From the NCBI GenBank assembly GCA_027483445.1, contig JAIXUS010000034.1:62001-126000 (forward strand): DNA of 64,000 nucleotides, read 5' to 3'. Both the position numbers and the translations under genes were made by a program. This document shows, one piece after another, positions 17,962-25,596 of the stretch (its first letter is position 1; each line of letters opens with the position of its first letter). This stretch comes from Bacteroidota bacterium (GTDB lineage: Bacteria; Bacteroidota; Bacteroidia; M30B66). Under the pieces are notes generated by a model. It made no database searches and had not been told where the DNA came from. It saw only the letters and a program-made list of their open reading frames with translations.

Positions 17962-19356
17962 ATGAAACACCTCACCTTACTTTTCCTTATTCTTTTTTCG
18001 GCAGGTGGCGCCTCTGCAACCGATGCACAGTCAATTAAACCAACACCCAAGGGTAGGCTCGAAAAGAAGTTTCACAAGGCCTTGGAAAATGGTGATGAGG
18101 CGGCCATTAAGAGAGTGATTCGCAAAAAGTTGAGGCGGTATAACAAACCCTTGATTGCAGGCCTGGGCTTTTATCGTTCAGAAAAAGCCACGGCCAAATT
18201 GGTGAACTGGCTCAGCGGTCAACCCGGTTTGAGTAAAGTAGTAGCCGATACCTGTGGTGTTCATATTGCCATTTGGCCAGGATGGTCGGATTATGTATTG
18301 GTGAGCGACAAGTCGACCGGCTATGCGCAGTACGGACTAACGATTCAGCATGGCCGAAGTCGCCGGTTGTTTTGCCTGAGCCGAACTAACTACAGGTCGA
18401 TTTTACTGCGCCTGCAGCGCGAGGATGGCCGCATGCTTCAATCGTTTGAGCGTTCCTGCGAAGTGGAAAAAGAGAATGATCGGCGGATAGCAATCGACAG
18501 TAAGGTTCGCATTAGCGCTGATGCCGGACCTTTGAGCTACCAAAGCCTCGATGTTGAAGCGCCGGGCTTTGCCCAATCGGAAAAAAACGTGCTCAGGGTG
18601 AAAATCAAGGTGGAAAACACCAGTATAGATACGCTGTTTTTATTGTGGCCTATTCGACAGAACACCGGACGAAGGTTAATTCGCGCCAAGTTGCTGGAGC
18701 CCACTTATCGCCTCCGTTACACCGAAACCGACAGTCTGAATCTTCTGATAAACAGCCCACTACAGGGCCCCGACACCTTGAGACTGGCTCCCGGAGAATC
18801 TTTTGAGCAGTACCACAGTCTAAACGACTTATTGTTGGGCGAAGAGGCAGTTCAGGCCTCACACCTAAGAGAGCCGATTAGTCCCGGAAAGTATAGGGTT
18901 CAGTTTGTTTACCAACCTTTTGCCGCCGGGGCGGATGGCGGTAAGTGTTGGAAGCCATCGCTCGACAGCACCGAGTTTGGGATTAACTACATGTGGCAGC
19001 GACCAGAGCTCGGCACGGCCGATACCTTTTCGGTTAAAGCGGAAGTTTTGCAGGGTGGCACCAGGGCAAAAACCCAGTTTGGCCTCAGTGCCGAAGTAAT
19101 CGGTTTAGTCCGCGTGACGGAAAGTTCTCGTCCCGATTTATGCGCTGTGGGCGACACGCTCGCCTGGAAGTTAAAGTCTGATGCTGCTGCACCTGCAGGA
19201 ATGCCTGTAGACCGAAGTCCATTTCAGAAACCCGGCAACCTGATTATGCTTGAGCTGGATGGCAATTTGGCGAAGGAGGTGTTGGAAACTCCGTGGCGGG
19301 GAATTCGGCTTTTTGCCCTAAACCGAGGAATGCGTTCTGTAAGGCGTGTTCAGTAA
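17962..19356 (+). CDS. Secreted hypothetical protein, 464 residues
   Basis: A signal peptide (KHLTLLFLILFSAGGASA) is followed by a short basic helical region (residues ~28-75, KKLRRYNKP) and a segment with Cys and Trp residues near 85-140 (CGVHIAIWPGWSDYV). The second half is beta-rich, with a VKIKVENTSIDTLFLLWP stretch reminiscent of Ig-like folds. No family recognised, no T9SS sorting domain. The start codon touches the preceding terminator, and no other in-frame ATG precedes the signal peptide. Confidence 0.75.
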   Translation: MKHLTLLFLILFSAGGASATDAQSIKPTPKGRLEKKFHKALENGDEAAIKRVIRKKLRRYNKPLIAGLGFYRSEKATAKLVNWLSGQPGLSKVVADTCGVHIAIWPGWSDYVLVSDKSTGYAQYGLTIQHGRSRRLFCLSRTNYRSILLRLQREDGRMLQSFERSCEVEKENDRRIAIDSKVRISADAGPLSYQSLDVEAPGFAQSEKNVLRVKIKVENTSIDTLFLLWPIRQNTGRRLIRAKLLEPTYRLRYTETDSLNLLINSPLQGPDTLRLAPGESFEQYHSLNDLLLGEEAVQASHLREPISPGKYRVQFVYQPFAAGADGGKCWKPSLDSTEFGINYMWQRPELGTADTFSVKAEVLQGGTRAKTQFGLSAEVIGLVRVTESSRPDLCAVGDTLAWKLKSDAAAPAGMPVDRSPFQKPGNLIMLELDGNLAKEVLETPWRGIRLFALNRGMRSVRRVQ

Positions 19357-19661
19357 GATAGTGTATTCTGAAAAATACTCTGTGGTTTTATTCACAGCTC
19401 TTTACGCGATGTAGGAATGGAACTTGGAGCATTGCTTTTTCGTAAGGTTTTATGAAACCGATGTACCTTACTATTTCGGTAGTTCAGCATTTCGTACGCG
19501 AGAAATTACTCTGCGGCTTAAGGTTTTAAATTACAGCTTTGTCTCGTCGCCAAGTAAAATAGAATTTCCGACTTTTAAAGAAGACCTTATTTAGGTTGGC
19601 AAGACGTTCAAAGCAAAATGTGAAGCTAATCAATTATTAAGGGTTTGCTTTATCTTAAGGT
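19357..19661. other. Intergenic stretch, nothing recognised
   Basis: AT-rich gap between convergent genes. No gene, RNA or clear repeat was recognised. Confidence 0.6.
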
Positions 19662-20015
19662 CTACACAGAAATATCTTCATAACCGCTTTTGATAACGGT
19701 TGAAATCATTTTAAAGCGCTCATTAGCTACAATCTGATTTCTGGATAAAGCAGGAATGGTTATAGATTGGCCTGTTTCAAGGATGTTTGAAATGCCATCA
19801 ATAATTACCTCCGCTTTTCCTTCAATAACTAACAGGAAGGTATCGAAAGGAGATGTGCTTTCTGAAAAGCGCTCACCGGTGTCAAAGGAGAGCGCGCTGA
19901 TGCTTCCAGTGGATTTTTTCAGAATTGTTTTAATTACTACTGAATTCGATTGATACTCAATGATTTCAACAACAATAAACACCTTGGCTTTGGCTAATTC
20001 ATGGTCATCGGTCAT
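19662..20015 (-). CDS. Cupin domain protein
   Basis: A 117-residue single-domain cupin. The barrel pattern is visible: ALSFDTGERFSESTSPFDTF, VIEGKAEVIIDG, LETGQSITIPALSRNQI. The usual metal-binding His pair (HxH) is replaced by Ser-x-Ser and Asn, so metal binding is uncertain. It resembles small cupins with an EHTSPFDAFVQVLDG-type motif. It begins the AT-rich stress-type region and is downstream of the CsbD gene on the same strand, with a terminator between them. Confidence 0.8.
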   Translation of the reverse strand: MTDDHELAKAKVFIVVEIIEYQSNSVVIKTILKKSTGSISALSFDTGERFSESTSPFDTFLLVIEGKAEVIIDGISNILETGQSITIPALSRNQIVANERFKMISTVIKSGYEDISV

Positions 20016-20044
20016 TTTTGTGCAGTATTAAGTGATGTTTAAAA

Positions 20045-20083
20045 AAGAAAAGGAACAAGCAGGGTTAGGCGCTTGTCCTTTTC
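20045..20083 (-). terminator. Intrinsic terminator after the CsbD gene
   Basis: On the minus strand AAAAGGACAAGC and GCTTGTTCCTTTT form a long stem with a small mismatch, followed by TCTTTTTT. It separates the csbD-like gene from the cupin gene. Confidence 0.75.
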
Positions 20084-20099
20084 ATTAATCCAGCGTCGG

Positions 20100-20324
20100 T
20101 TAAGATTTACTTGATTGGTTAGTTCGAATGAGAGCAATAACCTCTTCACGATTTTTACTTAGCCTACTCTGGACTCTTTTAAGCATTTCATCTTCTTTTC
20201 CGTGATCCAATTTCAAATCGTTGTCGGTAAGTTGAGGAAATTTAGTTTTTAATCCTTTAACTTGTTGTTCCCAGTTTCCCTGAACCTTGAAGGCTTCAGC
20301 TGCTGAATTTTGAGCGTTTTCCAT
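20100..20324 (-). CDS. CsbD-family general stress protein
   Basis: A 74-residue hydrophilic helical protein. The pattern GNWEQQVKGLKTKFPQLTDNDL, then EDEMLKRVQSRLSKNREEV, matches CsbD-like proteins (the WxxxKGxxKxxxxxLTDDDL signature). In other bacteria these are induced by salt, heat or the general stress response. Molecular activity unknown. It is part of a run of stress-type genes on the minus strand. Confidence 0.85.
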   Translation of the reverse strand: MENAQNSAAEAFKVQGNWEQQVKGLKTKFPQLTDNDLKLDHGKEDEMLKRVQSRLSKNREEVIALIRTNQSSKS

Positions 20325-20442
20325 AATGATTTAAATTACACGTAAATTCATTTTTACGCTATACAAATGTTCAATAAATAAAGCATAATAGTATTATAGA
20401 ATTTACCGAATTAGTTGCATAAACCACAGCTCAAAAAAAACA

Positions 20443-21003
20443 TTATAATTCCTCTAAATTGATTCTTCTTTTCTTGGCCATTGATTTAAAGTAAGCCGGT
20501 GAAAGTCCAGTTACTTTTTTAAACTGTGCACTTAAATGGGCAACGCTACTGTAGTTTAAGCGATAGGCAATTTCGGAAATAGAAAGTTCATCATATAAAA
20601 TAAGTTCCTTTACGCGCTCAATTTTATTAAGGATAATAAAATGTTGAATGGTTATGCCTTTTACTTCGGAAAAAACATTCGATAAATAAGTATAATCATA
20701 ACCCACTTTTTCGCTGATATAATCGGAATAATTCTGTTTAGGCAAAGACTCGGCGTAATGAATCATTTCAATAATCACTAATTTTACCTTTTCCACGAGT
20801 ACATTCTTTCGATCATCGAGCAGTTCCAAGCCGGAACGTTTGAGGTGCATATCAAGTAAATCATGCTGTTCGGGACTTAGAGGCTCCTTTAATTCAATAA
20901 CACCTAAATCAACGGACTCAAAAGGAATGTGGAGTTTTCTTAGTTCGAACTTAACCAGCATTTTGCAGCGGTGACTAACCATGTATTTCACATATTGTCT
21001 CAT
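20443..21003 (-). CDS. AraC-family transcription regulator
   Basis: A 187-residue regulator. The C-terminal ~100 residues are two AraC helix-turn-helices: NYSDYISEKVGYDYTYLSNVF and LSISEIAYRLNYSSVAHLSAQF, with the typical VTGLSPAYFKS end. The N-terminal ~85 residues contain LHIPFESVDLGVIELKEPLSPE, a short domain found in Bacteroidota AraC proteins. The ATG at 21003 was taken in preference to the GTG at 21009. It may control the neighbouring stress genes (inference by position). Confidence 0.85.
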   Translation of the reverse strand: MRQYVKYMVSHRCKMLVKFELRKLHIPFESVDLGVIELKEPLSPEQHDLLDMHLKRSGLELLDDRKNVLVEKVKLVIIEMIHYAESLPKQNYSDYISEKVGYDYTYLSNVFSEVKGITIQHFIILNKIERVKELILYDELSISEIAYRLNYSSVAHLSAQFKKVTGLSPAYFKSMAKKRRINLEEL

Positions 21004-21175
21004 AGGCACTGAGGAAAAGTGGATCAGAAATCGAACAGGATGAGCATATAAATCAAAACCGAATATTTAATAAATGTACACAGAATAAACCAAGGAAAGT
21101 CATTGCCAAAATGTCGATTAAATGATTTTTTCATTGAACGATGGCCTTAATCATAAGTAATTGATTACCTAAGGC

Positions 21176-21718
21176 CTACTCAGATTCAACCAGCATTACT
21201 CGGGTAGCAAAACTAACGTCCTCTAATTCTTGCATATACTCTATCTTCAGGTTGTGCAGTTCATCAAAGGTAGTTGGCTGAAATTTTAGAATACCTAGCA
21301 TTACATTATTGTTTCGAAGTTCAAGTTCATTTGCTCGCATATTTAACGACAAGCGGTTTTTTCCAGAAATATGTAGGGGCAAATTGCGCAAAGCATAAAT
21401 TGAAACCTGGTTCTGTTTAAAAAACAGAATGGCTTCATGCTTCGACTCTTGTAACTCTTCAAGTTTCACTTGCATTGTGCTAGGGTGAAGCACCCGGGTG
21501 CTATCATTTATTGTGTTTGAGTTTCCGCTAAGGCTTAATGATTTATCACAGCTGAAAAACAAAACAGCCATGATAGTCAAGAAGATTAGCAAAGTTTCTT
21601 TTGGATTTGCATCATGTGGGAGTGATTTGTCCTGCAAATAACCCTGGGGTGAAAACTCATTAGCGTGTGTGGATTGAAAATCCTGTAAAACGCTTAGCAT
21701 GATGTGGGACAGTTTCAT
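21176..21718 (-). CDS. Hypothetical lipoprotein, uncertain start
   Basis: The open frame is 180 residues. A lipobox-like ending (IMAVLFFSCDKS) follows a hydrophobic stretch at residues ~42-55, preceded by 40 polar residues that look unlike a signal peptide. A start at an internal TTG (frame LLIFLTIMAVLFFSC) would give a normal lipoprotein. The mature part has polar helices and a LPLHISGKNRLSLNMRANELELRNN segment; no family recognised. Confidence 0.5.
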   Translation of the reverse strand: MKLSHIMLSVLQDFQSTHANEFSPQGYLQDKSLPHDANPKETLLIFLTIMAVLFFSCDKSLSLSGNSNTINDSTRVLHPSTMQVKLEELQESKHEAILFFKQNQVSIYALRNLPLHISGKNRLSLNMRANELELRNNNVMLGILKFQPTTFDELHNLKIEYMQELEDVSFATRVMLVESE

Positions 21719-21792
21719 AGGTAGCGTATTAAGTTTGAAGTGGATTTCAGAGAAATTGTAGGCTATTCAAAAATAGCTTGGGATAAGAGCGT

Positions 21793-21945
21793 TTATTTTT
21801 TTTCAACCGGTAAAATCCGTGTTACAATGATTACAATTGCGGCAATCAGCAGAAAATGGATCAAGGGCCCGGCGCTGTAGCGGAAATACCCCACTATCCA
21901 AAGTACGATTAAAGTTAAGGCAATCAAATAAAGAAGGTATTTCAT
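21793..21945 (-). CDS. DUF5670 (lmo0937-type) small membrane protein
   Basis: A 50-residue protein with two membrane helices: MKYLLYLIALTLIVLWIVGY and GPLIHFLLIAAIVIIVTRIL. The pattern (L-W-x-x-G, then A-G-x-L-I-H-x-L-L-x-I-A) is that of the lmo0937/DUF5670 family, frequently found beside CsbD and other stress genes. It runs from an ATG at 21945 to a TAA at 21793-21795. It is short enough to be missed by gene callers. Confidence 0.8.
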   Translation of the reverse strand: MKYLLYLIALTLIVLWIVGYFRYSAGPLIHFLLIAAIVIIVTRILPVEKK

Positions 21946-22386
21946 GACTCAGAGATTTTTAAACCGATTTAATTGGCAAATGAAAACACTGGATTTAATG
22001 AAGAAAGGAGGGTATTTGCGTTAGTTTGGATTAAAGTCTTTGATCGATTCGGACGAAAAGGGAAAGTACCGGTAAAGCACCGTAGGAGATTAAAATCAGA
22101 ACATAAAGGATTCGGTGGAAGGTCTGGTATTAAACAAATGTAAATTCGATTCAGCGATAACATGTTATGTTTTAAACAGCGATAATTACAAAAATCACAG
22201 CATCTAAACTTTGGAAGAAAAAGTGGTCAAAAATATTGGGGCTGAAATCATTTGTTAGGAGCTTATAGAAAATACTCAAAAATTTTATTTAAACCACATT
22301 TACCGGTATTTGAATCATAATTGGTGTAAGGTTTTTTCAAGTCTATTTTTTTAAATCCGGTACTCGTGTTATTTGGTAATTCAATT
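21946..22386. other. AT-rich intergenic stretch, nothing recognised
   Basis: No coding frame, RNA or repeat was recognised before the small element fragment that starts at 22387. Confidence 0.55.
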
Positions 22387-22500
22387 CTTCGTTAGCCAGA
22401 AATACAGCATCTGGCTCGTTGTCCGCAGCTTGCATTGTATATTACATACCTTCGCCTTTTCGCCTTGCATCTGCTTTTTTCTTAATGTTTTTAAGAAGGC
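22387..22500 (+). repeat. Degenerate fragment of the small inverted-repeat element (copy C)
   Basis: The stretch starting TTCGTTAGCCAGAAATACA and continuing to CTTCGCCTTTTCGCCTTGCATCTG matches the interior of the element at 38473-38715 in the same orientation, at roughly three-quarters identity by eye. Neither terminal inverted repeat is intact. It lies 1 base from the 3' end of the PorT-like gene. Confidence 0.65.
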
Positions 22501-22501
22501 A

Positions 22502-23299
22502 TTAATTCGTGTAAAATCGATAGGCAATTGTAGCCTGAAACCAGAAATTCTTATATCGAGGTTCTTCAGCATTTCCACTACCTATATTCCGCAGTAAATC
22601 GGCACCAACTCTACCACCCAGAACAAAGTGCTTCATGGTAAAATCGACACCAGCCAAAACACCTAGCAAATGTTTGCGGGCATCAGCGTTATCGAATTGA
22701 ATCAATTGTTGGGTACTTCCTGAATTGTTTTTGACTTCGTCTACTTGTTTTACGAGATAAGCATACTGTGGTCCAGCCATTAAAGTAATGAACTCTCCAG
22801 GCTTGAAAGTGAACAGCAAAGGAATATCAATGTAGTTTGTAGTTCTGGTTAACTCATAGCGCTGCCCTAAGAAGGATCCGGTTGACTTAAATCCCTTCTG
22901 TGAATACAGCACTTCAGGCTGAATGCCAAAATAAGTACTGACTGGGATAGAAGCGAAAGCACCAAAGGCAGCCCCGAATTTGGGATCAGCAACAAATTCT
23001 TCTCCCCGTTCATCATATACGTTGGAGTAATTAAGTCCTGCTTTAAAGCCGAAACACAAACGGTCGCGCATATCGGTAATTGAAGATGAGCTTCCATCCT
23101 GTGCTTTTAAATGCGTTATAGAAAAGATAGAAGACAAAAGAAATGAAATGAATAAAAAACGTACACACTTTTGAAGTAAGACCTTGACTTTGCGTGGAAC
23201 AGAATTAAATTCTTCAATAGCGTTATCGCTGAAATTGATTTCAGTACACTCCCAATTAGAAGATAAAGGGGAATTGAAATGGAGAATAATTGGTTTCAT
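22502..23299 (-). CDS. PorT-family outer-membrane beta-barrel protein
   Basis: A 265-residue protein. A hydrophobic signal-like segment (FLFISFLLSSIFSITHLKAQ) ends at residue ~66, preceded by an unusual ~45-residue polar extension for which no alternative ATG exists. The mature part begins near the glycine-aromatic strand GFKAGLNYSNV, then GAFASIPVSTYFGIQPEVLYSQKGFK, typical of OMP_b-brl_2/PorT proteins, and ends FQATIAYRFYTN with a C-terminal aromatic. Likely an eight-stranded barrel with no assigned substrate. Confidence 0.8.
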   Translation of the reverse strand: MKPIILHFNSPLSSNWECTEINFSDNAIEEFNSVPRKVKVLLQKCVRFLFISFLLSSIFSITHLKAQDGSSSSITDMRDRLCFGFKAGLNYSNVYDERGEEFVADPKFGAAFGAFASIPVSTYFGIQPEVLYSQKGFKSTGSFLGQRYELTRTTNYIDIPLLFTFKPGEFITLMAGPQYAYLVKQVDEVKNNSGSTQQLIQFDNADARKHLLGVLAGVDFTMKHFVLGGRVGADLLRNIGSGNAEEPRYKNFWFQATIAYRFYTN

Positions 23300-23366
23300 A
23301 AAACGTGAATTATACTGTTAGAATTTCGAGGTGAAAAACTTAAAACTAAAAATGGCCTTCGACTTG

Positions 23367-23822
23367 TTAATCTTTGCTCATTCTAGAAATGGATTTTCCA
23401 ATTTCATCCATTTCCTGATTGAAAGATTCCTTAAATGAAGACCACTTATCGGCATAGCTTGTTTTATAAGTTACCACTCTGCTTTGTAACTCTCGGTTCT
23501 TTTTCATGAGGCTCTCCAGTTCGGCTTCGTATGCGGCATCTATGTCTTTTTTTTCTGATTTGGCTTTTGCTTTTAACTCGGCAATCTTCTGTTCATTTTC
23601 CTTCAATTTCAATTCCATTTGCATTCGGAATGATTGATATTCTGCGGCAGAATCTAACTTTGCCTGTCGCAAGTTCTCATTGGCAATGTCCACATCCTCT
23701 CTTGACTTAGCTACGTTTTCATCTGCAGCTTTCTTGTTTCGCTCGCTCTTTGGCGTGCAGCCAAATGAGAAATAAATGAGTATAAACGATACTCCAATTA
23801 AGGTGAAATTCACATTTTTCAT
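23367..23822 (-). CDS. Coiled-coil lipoprotein, sll1863-like stress protein
   Basis: A 151-residue lipoprotein: signal NFTLIGVSFILIYFSFG, lipobox FGC, then a coiled coil from about residue 35 to 130 rich in Lys, Glu and Ala. The C-terminal ADKWSSFKESFNQEMDEIGKS resembles the WxxFKxEFNxDMDELG ending of sll1863-family stress proteins. The ATG at 23822 was chosen; an upstream GTG at 23849 only adds polar residues. Fits the stress character of this region. Confidence 0.75.
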   Translation of the reverse strand: MKNVNFTLIGVSFILIYFSFGCTPKSERNKKAADENVAKSREDVDIANENLRQAKLDSAAEYQSFRMQMELKLKENEQKIAELKAKAKSEKKDIDAAYEAELESLMKKNRELQSRVVTYKTSYADKWSSFKESFNQEMDEIGKSISRMSKD

Positions 23823-23849
23823 ATACTTCGTATTTTGATTGGTTTGCAC

Positions 23850-24161
23850 AATTCCTAATCATCTGCCAGAATTAGCTGAGAACAGATTATTCGTAATGCT
23901 GAAAAGCTACGTTGAATTAAAAAAGAATCAGCTCAAGATTTATGCAGTTTGATTATTTAAACAACTGCTTTTCTATCCCTCAATTCTTTTTCATCAATTC
24001 ATAGAATCAGATTACAAATAACCAAGTTCCTCTAGGAATAAAGATTACACGCTTCATGCTATTCTTTACACAATTCACATAAGAATGCCGATACATCTTA
24101 AATATCTGTCAGAAAATAAATAAGGCTAATGAAATTATTCAATATTGGAATTTACAACCTT
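23850..24161. other. AT-rich intergenic stretch, nothing recognised
   Basis: No gene or structured element was recognised between the stress lipoprotein and the ATPase remnant. Confidence 0.55.
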
Positions 24162-24368
24162 TTAACGCATGTTTGAAGTACCATACAGATCGACGTAAAT
24201 GCAAAGGCCTGCTTTCGATTGTGTGATGTTGTGGATGACGTGTCGAATCAGGCCTGTCTTTCCCATCCTTCGCAAGGCCACCAGCACGGTATTCTGACCA
24301 TTGAGTGCGTTGGAAACCAAGCGCTCTGTTTCCTCTTCACGGTCGCAGAAATAGGCCAGGCCTTCGCA
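24162..24368 (-). pseudogene. Remnant of an AAA-type ATP-binding protein
   Basis: The minus-strand frame from 24368 to the TAA at 24162-24164 encodes AYFCDREEETERLVSNAL, then NTVLVALRRMGKTGLIRH and AGLCIYVDLYGTSNM. This is the start of a DUF234/archaeal-type AAA ATPase: conserved FxxREEE, Walker A RRMGKTGL, then the (I/V)YxDLY strand. No start codon is in frame (a stop lies at 24371-24369), the first ~10 residues are lost, and about 300 residues after the P-loop domain are missing. It is a decayed mobile-type or toxin-linked gene. Confidence 0.75.
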
Positions 24369-24455
24369 TCAGTGCCATAAAAATGGATGCTTCGCTCAAA
24401 TTCCTTGAAGCGCAAAGGTTAAAGAAATGCGTTTCACAAAATGTGAAATAGCGGC

Positions 24456-25554
24456 TTAGCTTGTCGCGTTTGAGCCGTATTCCATCAAATAGGCTTTGAT
24501 GAAAGGGTCTAACTCGCCATCCATCACGCCTTGTACATCAGAAGTCTCCAGATCGGTGCGTAAATCCTTCACCAATTTGTAAGGGTGGAAAACGTAGTTG
24601 CGGATCTGCGAACCCCATTCGATTTTCTTTTTGCTGCCTTCGATGGCCGCCGTGCTTTCCTGGCGTTTGCGCAGCTCGTTCTCGTAAAGCTGACTTTTGA
24701 GGAGCTGCATCGCTTTCTCCTTATTCTGAAGTTGCGATCGGCTTTCCTGGTTTTTGATGATGATTCCGGAAGGCTTGTGGAACAATCGAACCGCGGTTTC
24801 TACCTTGTTCACGTTCTGTCCGCCGGCGCCGCCCGAACGGAAAGTGTCCCACTCGATGTCGGCCGGATTAATATGAATCTCAATGGTATCGTCGATTAAT
24901 GGGTAGGCGTATACTGAAGCAAAAGACGTATGCCTGCGGGCGTTTGAGTCGAACGGGGAAATCCGCACCAGGCGGTGAACTCCACTTTCGCCTTTCAGGT
25001 AACCGAACGCAAACTCTCCATCAATTTGGATGGTTGCCGACTTAATACCGGCCACATCGCCATCCTGAAAATCCACCTCGGTAACCTTAAAGCCGTGCTT
25101 GTCGGCCCACATGTTATACATGCGATAAAGCATCGAGGCCCAGTCGCAACTTTCGGTACCACCGGCGCCGGAGTTGATGGTTAAAATGCAGCTGAGGTTG
25201 TCTTCCTTTCCCGAGAGCATATTCTTGAACTCGAGCTCTTCCAAATCGGCAATCACCGTGTCGTATTGGGCGTCGAGCTCCTCTTCGGTTGCTCCTTCTT
25301 CTTTGTAAAAGTCTAACAGCACGCGCAAGTCATCTAAGCCCGACTGCACCTTTTTAAAGGCATCGGTCCACACTTTTTTATCGCGGATTTGCTTGAGCTT
25401 TTTCTCGGCTTTTTCGGGTTCATCCCAAAAGCCCGGAGCTGCGGTTTCACGCTCCTCAAATTCTATTTCGGAAAGCTTACGATCAACGTCAAAGATGCCT
25501 CCTTAACGCATCCAGGCGATCATCCAGTGACGTAATTTGGTCGGGTTGGATCAT
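24456..25554 (-). CDS. prfB: Peptide chain release factor 2, with programmed +1 frameshift
   Basis: Translation starts at ATG 25554, reads 21 codons to an in-frame TGA (25491-25489), and must shift +1 at CTT TGA C to continue as [15 protein letters not shown]. Together the product is 365 residues, the length of E. coli RF2. The stop-codon recognition motif is SPF ([12 protein letters not shown]) and the catalytic loop is GGQ ([15 protein letters not shown]). RF2 reads UGA and UAA. Regulation is autogenous: low RF2 slows termination at the TGA and raises frameshifting. A caller that ignores the shift would report only the 305-residue downstream frame. Confidence 0.95.
25488..25503 (-). promoter_or_regulatory. 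prfB programmed frameshift site
   Basis: The minus strand reads AGGAGGCATCTTTGAC. It has a Shine-Dalgarno-like AGGAGG, a 3-base spacer, the slippery CTT codon, the TGA stop and a following C. This matches the E. coli prfB site AGGGGGTATCTTTGAC at all key positions. Confidence 0.95.
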
Positions 25555-25562
25555 AGTGGCGG

Positions 25563-25570
25563 CAAAAGTA
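25563..25570 (-). promoter_or_regulatory. -7 promoter box TACTTTTG for prfB
   Basis: Exact TAnnTTTG match on the minus strand ending 8 bases before the prfB ATG at 25554, which predicts a very short 5' leader. Confidence 0.55.
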
Positions 25571-25596
25571 GGCAAAAATCGGGGCGTGATGGCTTT

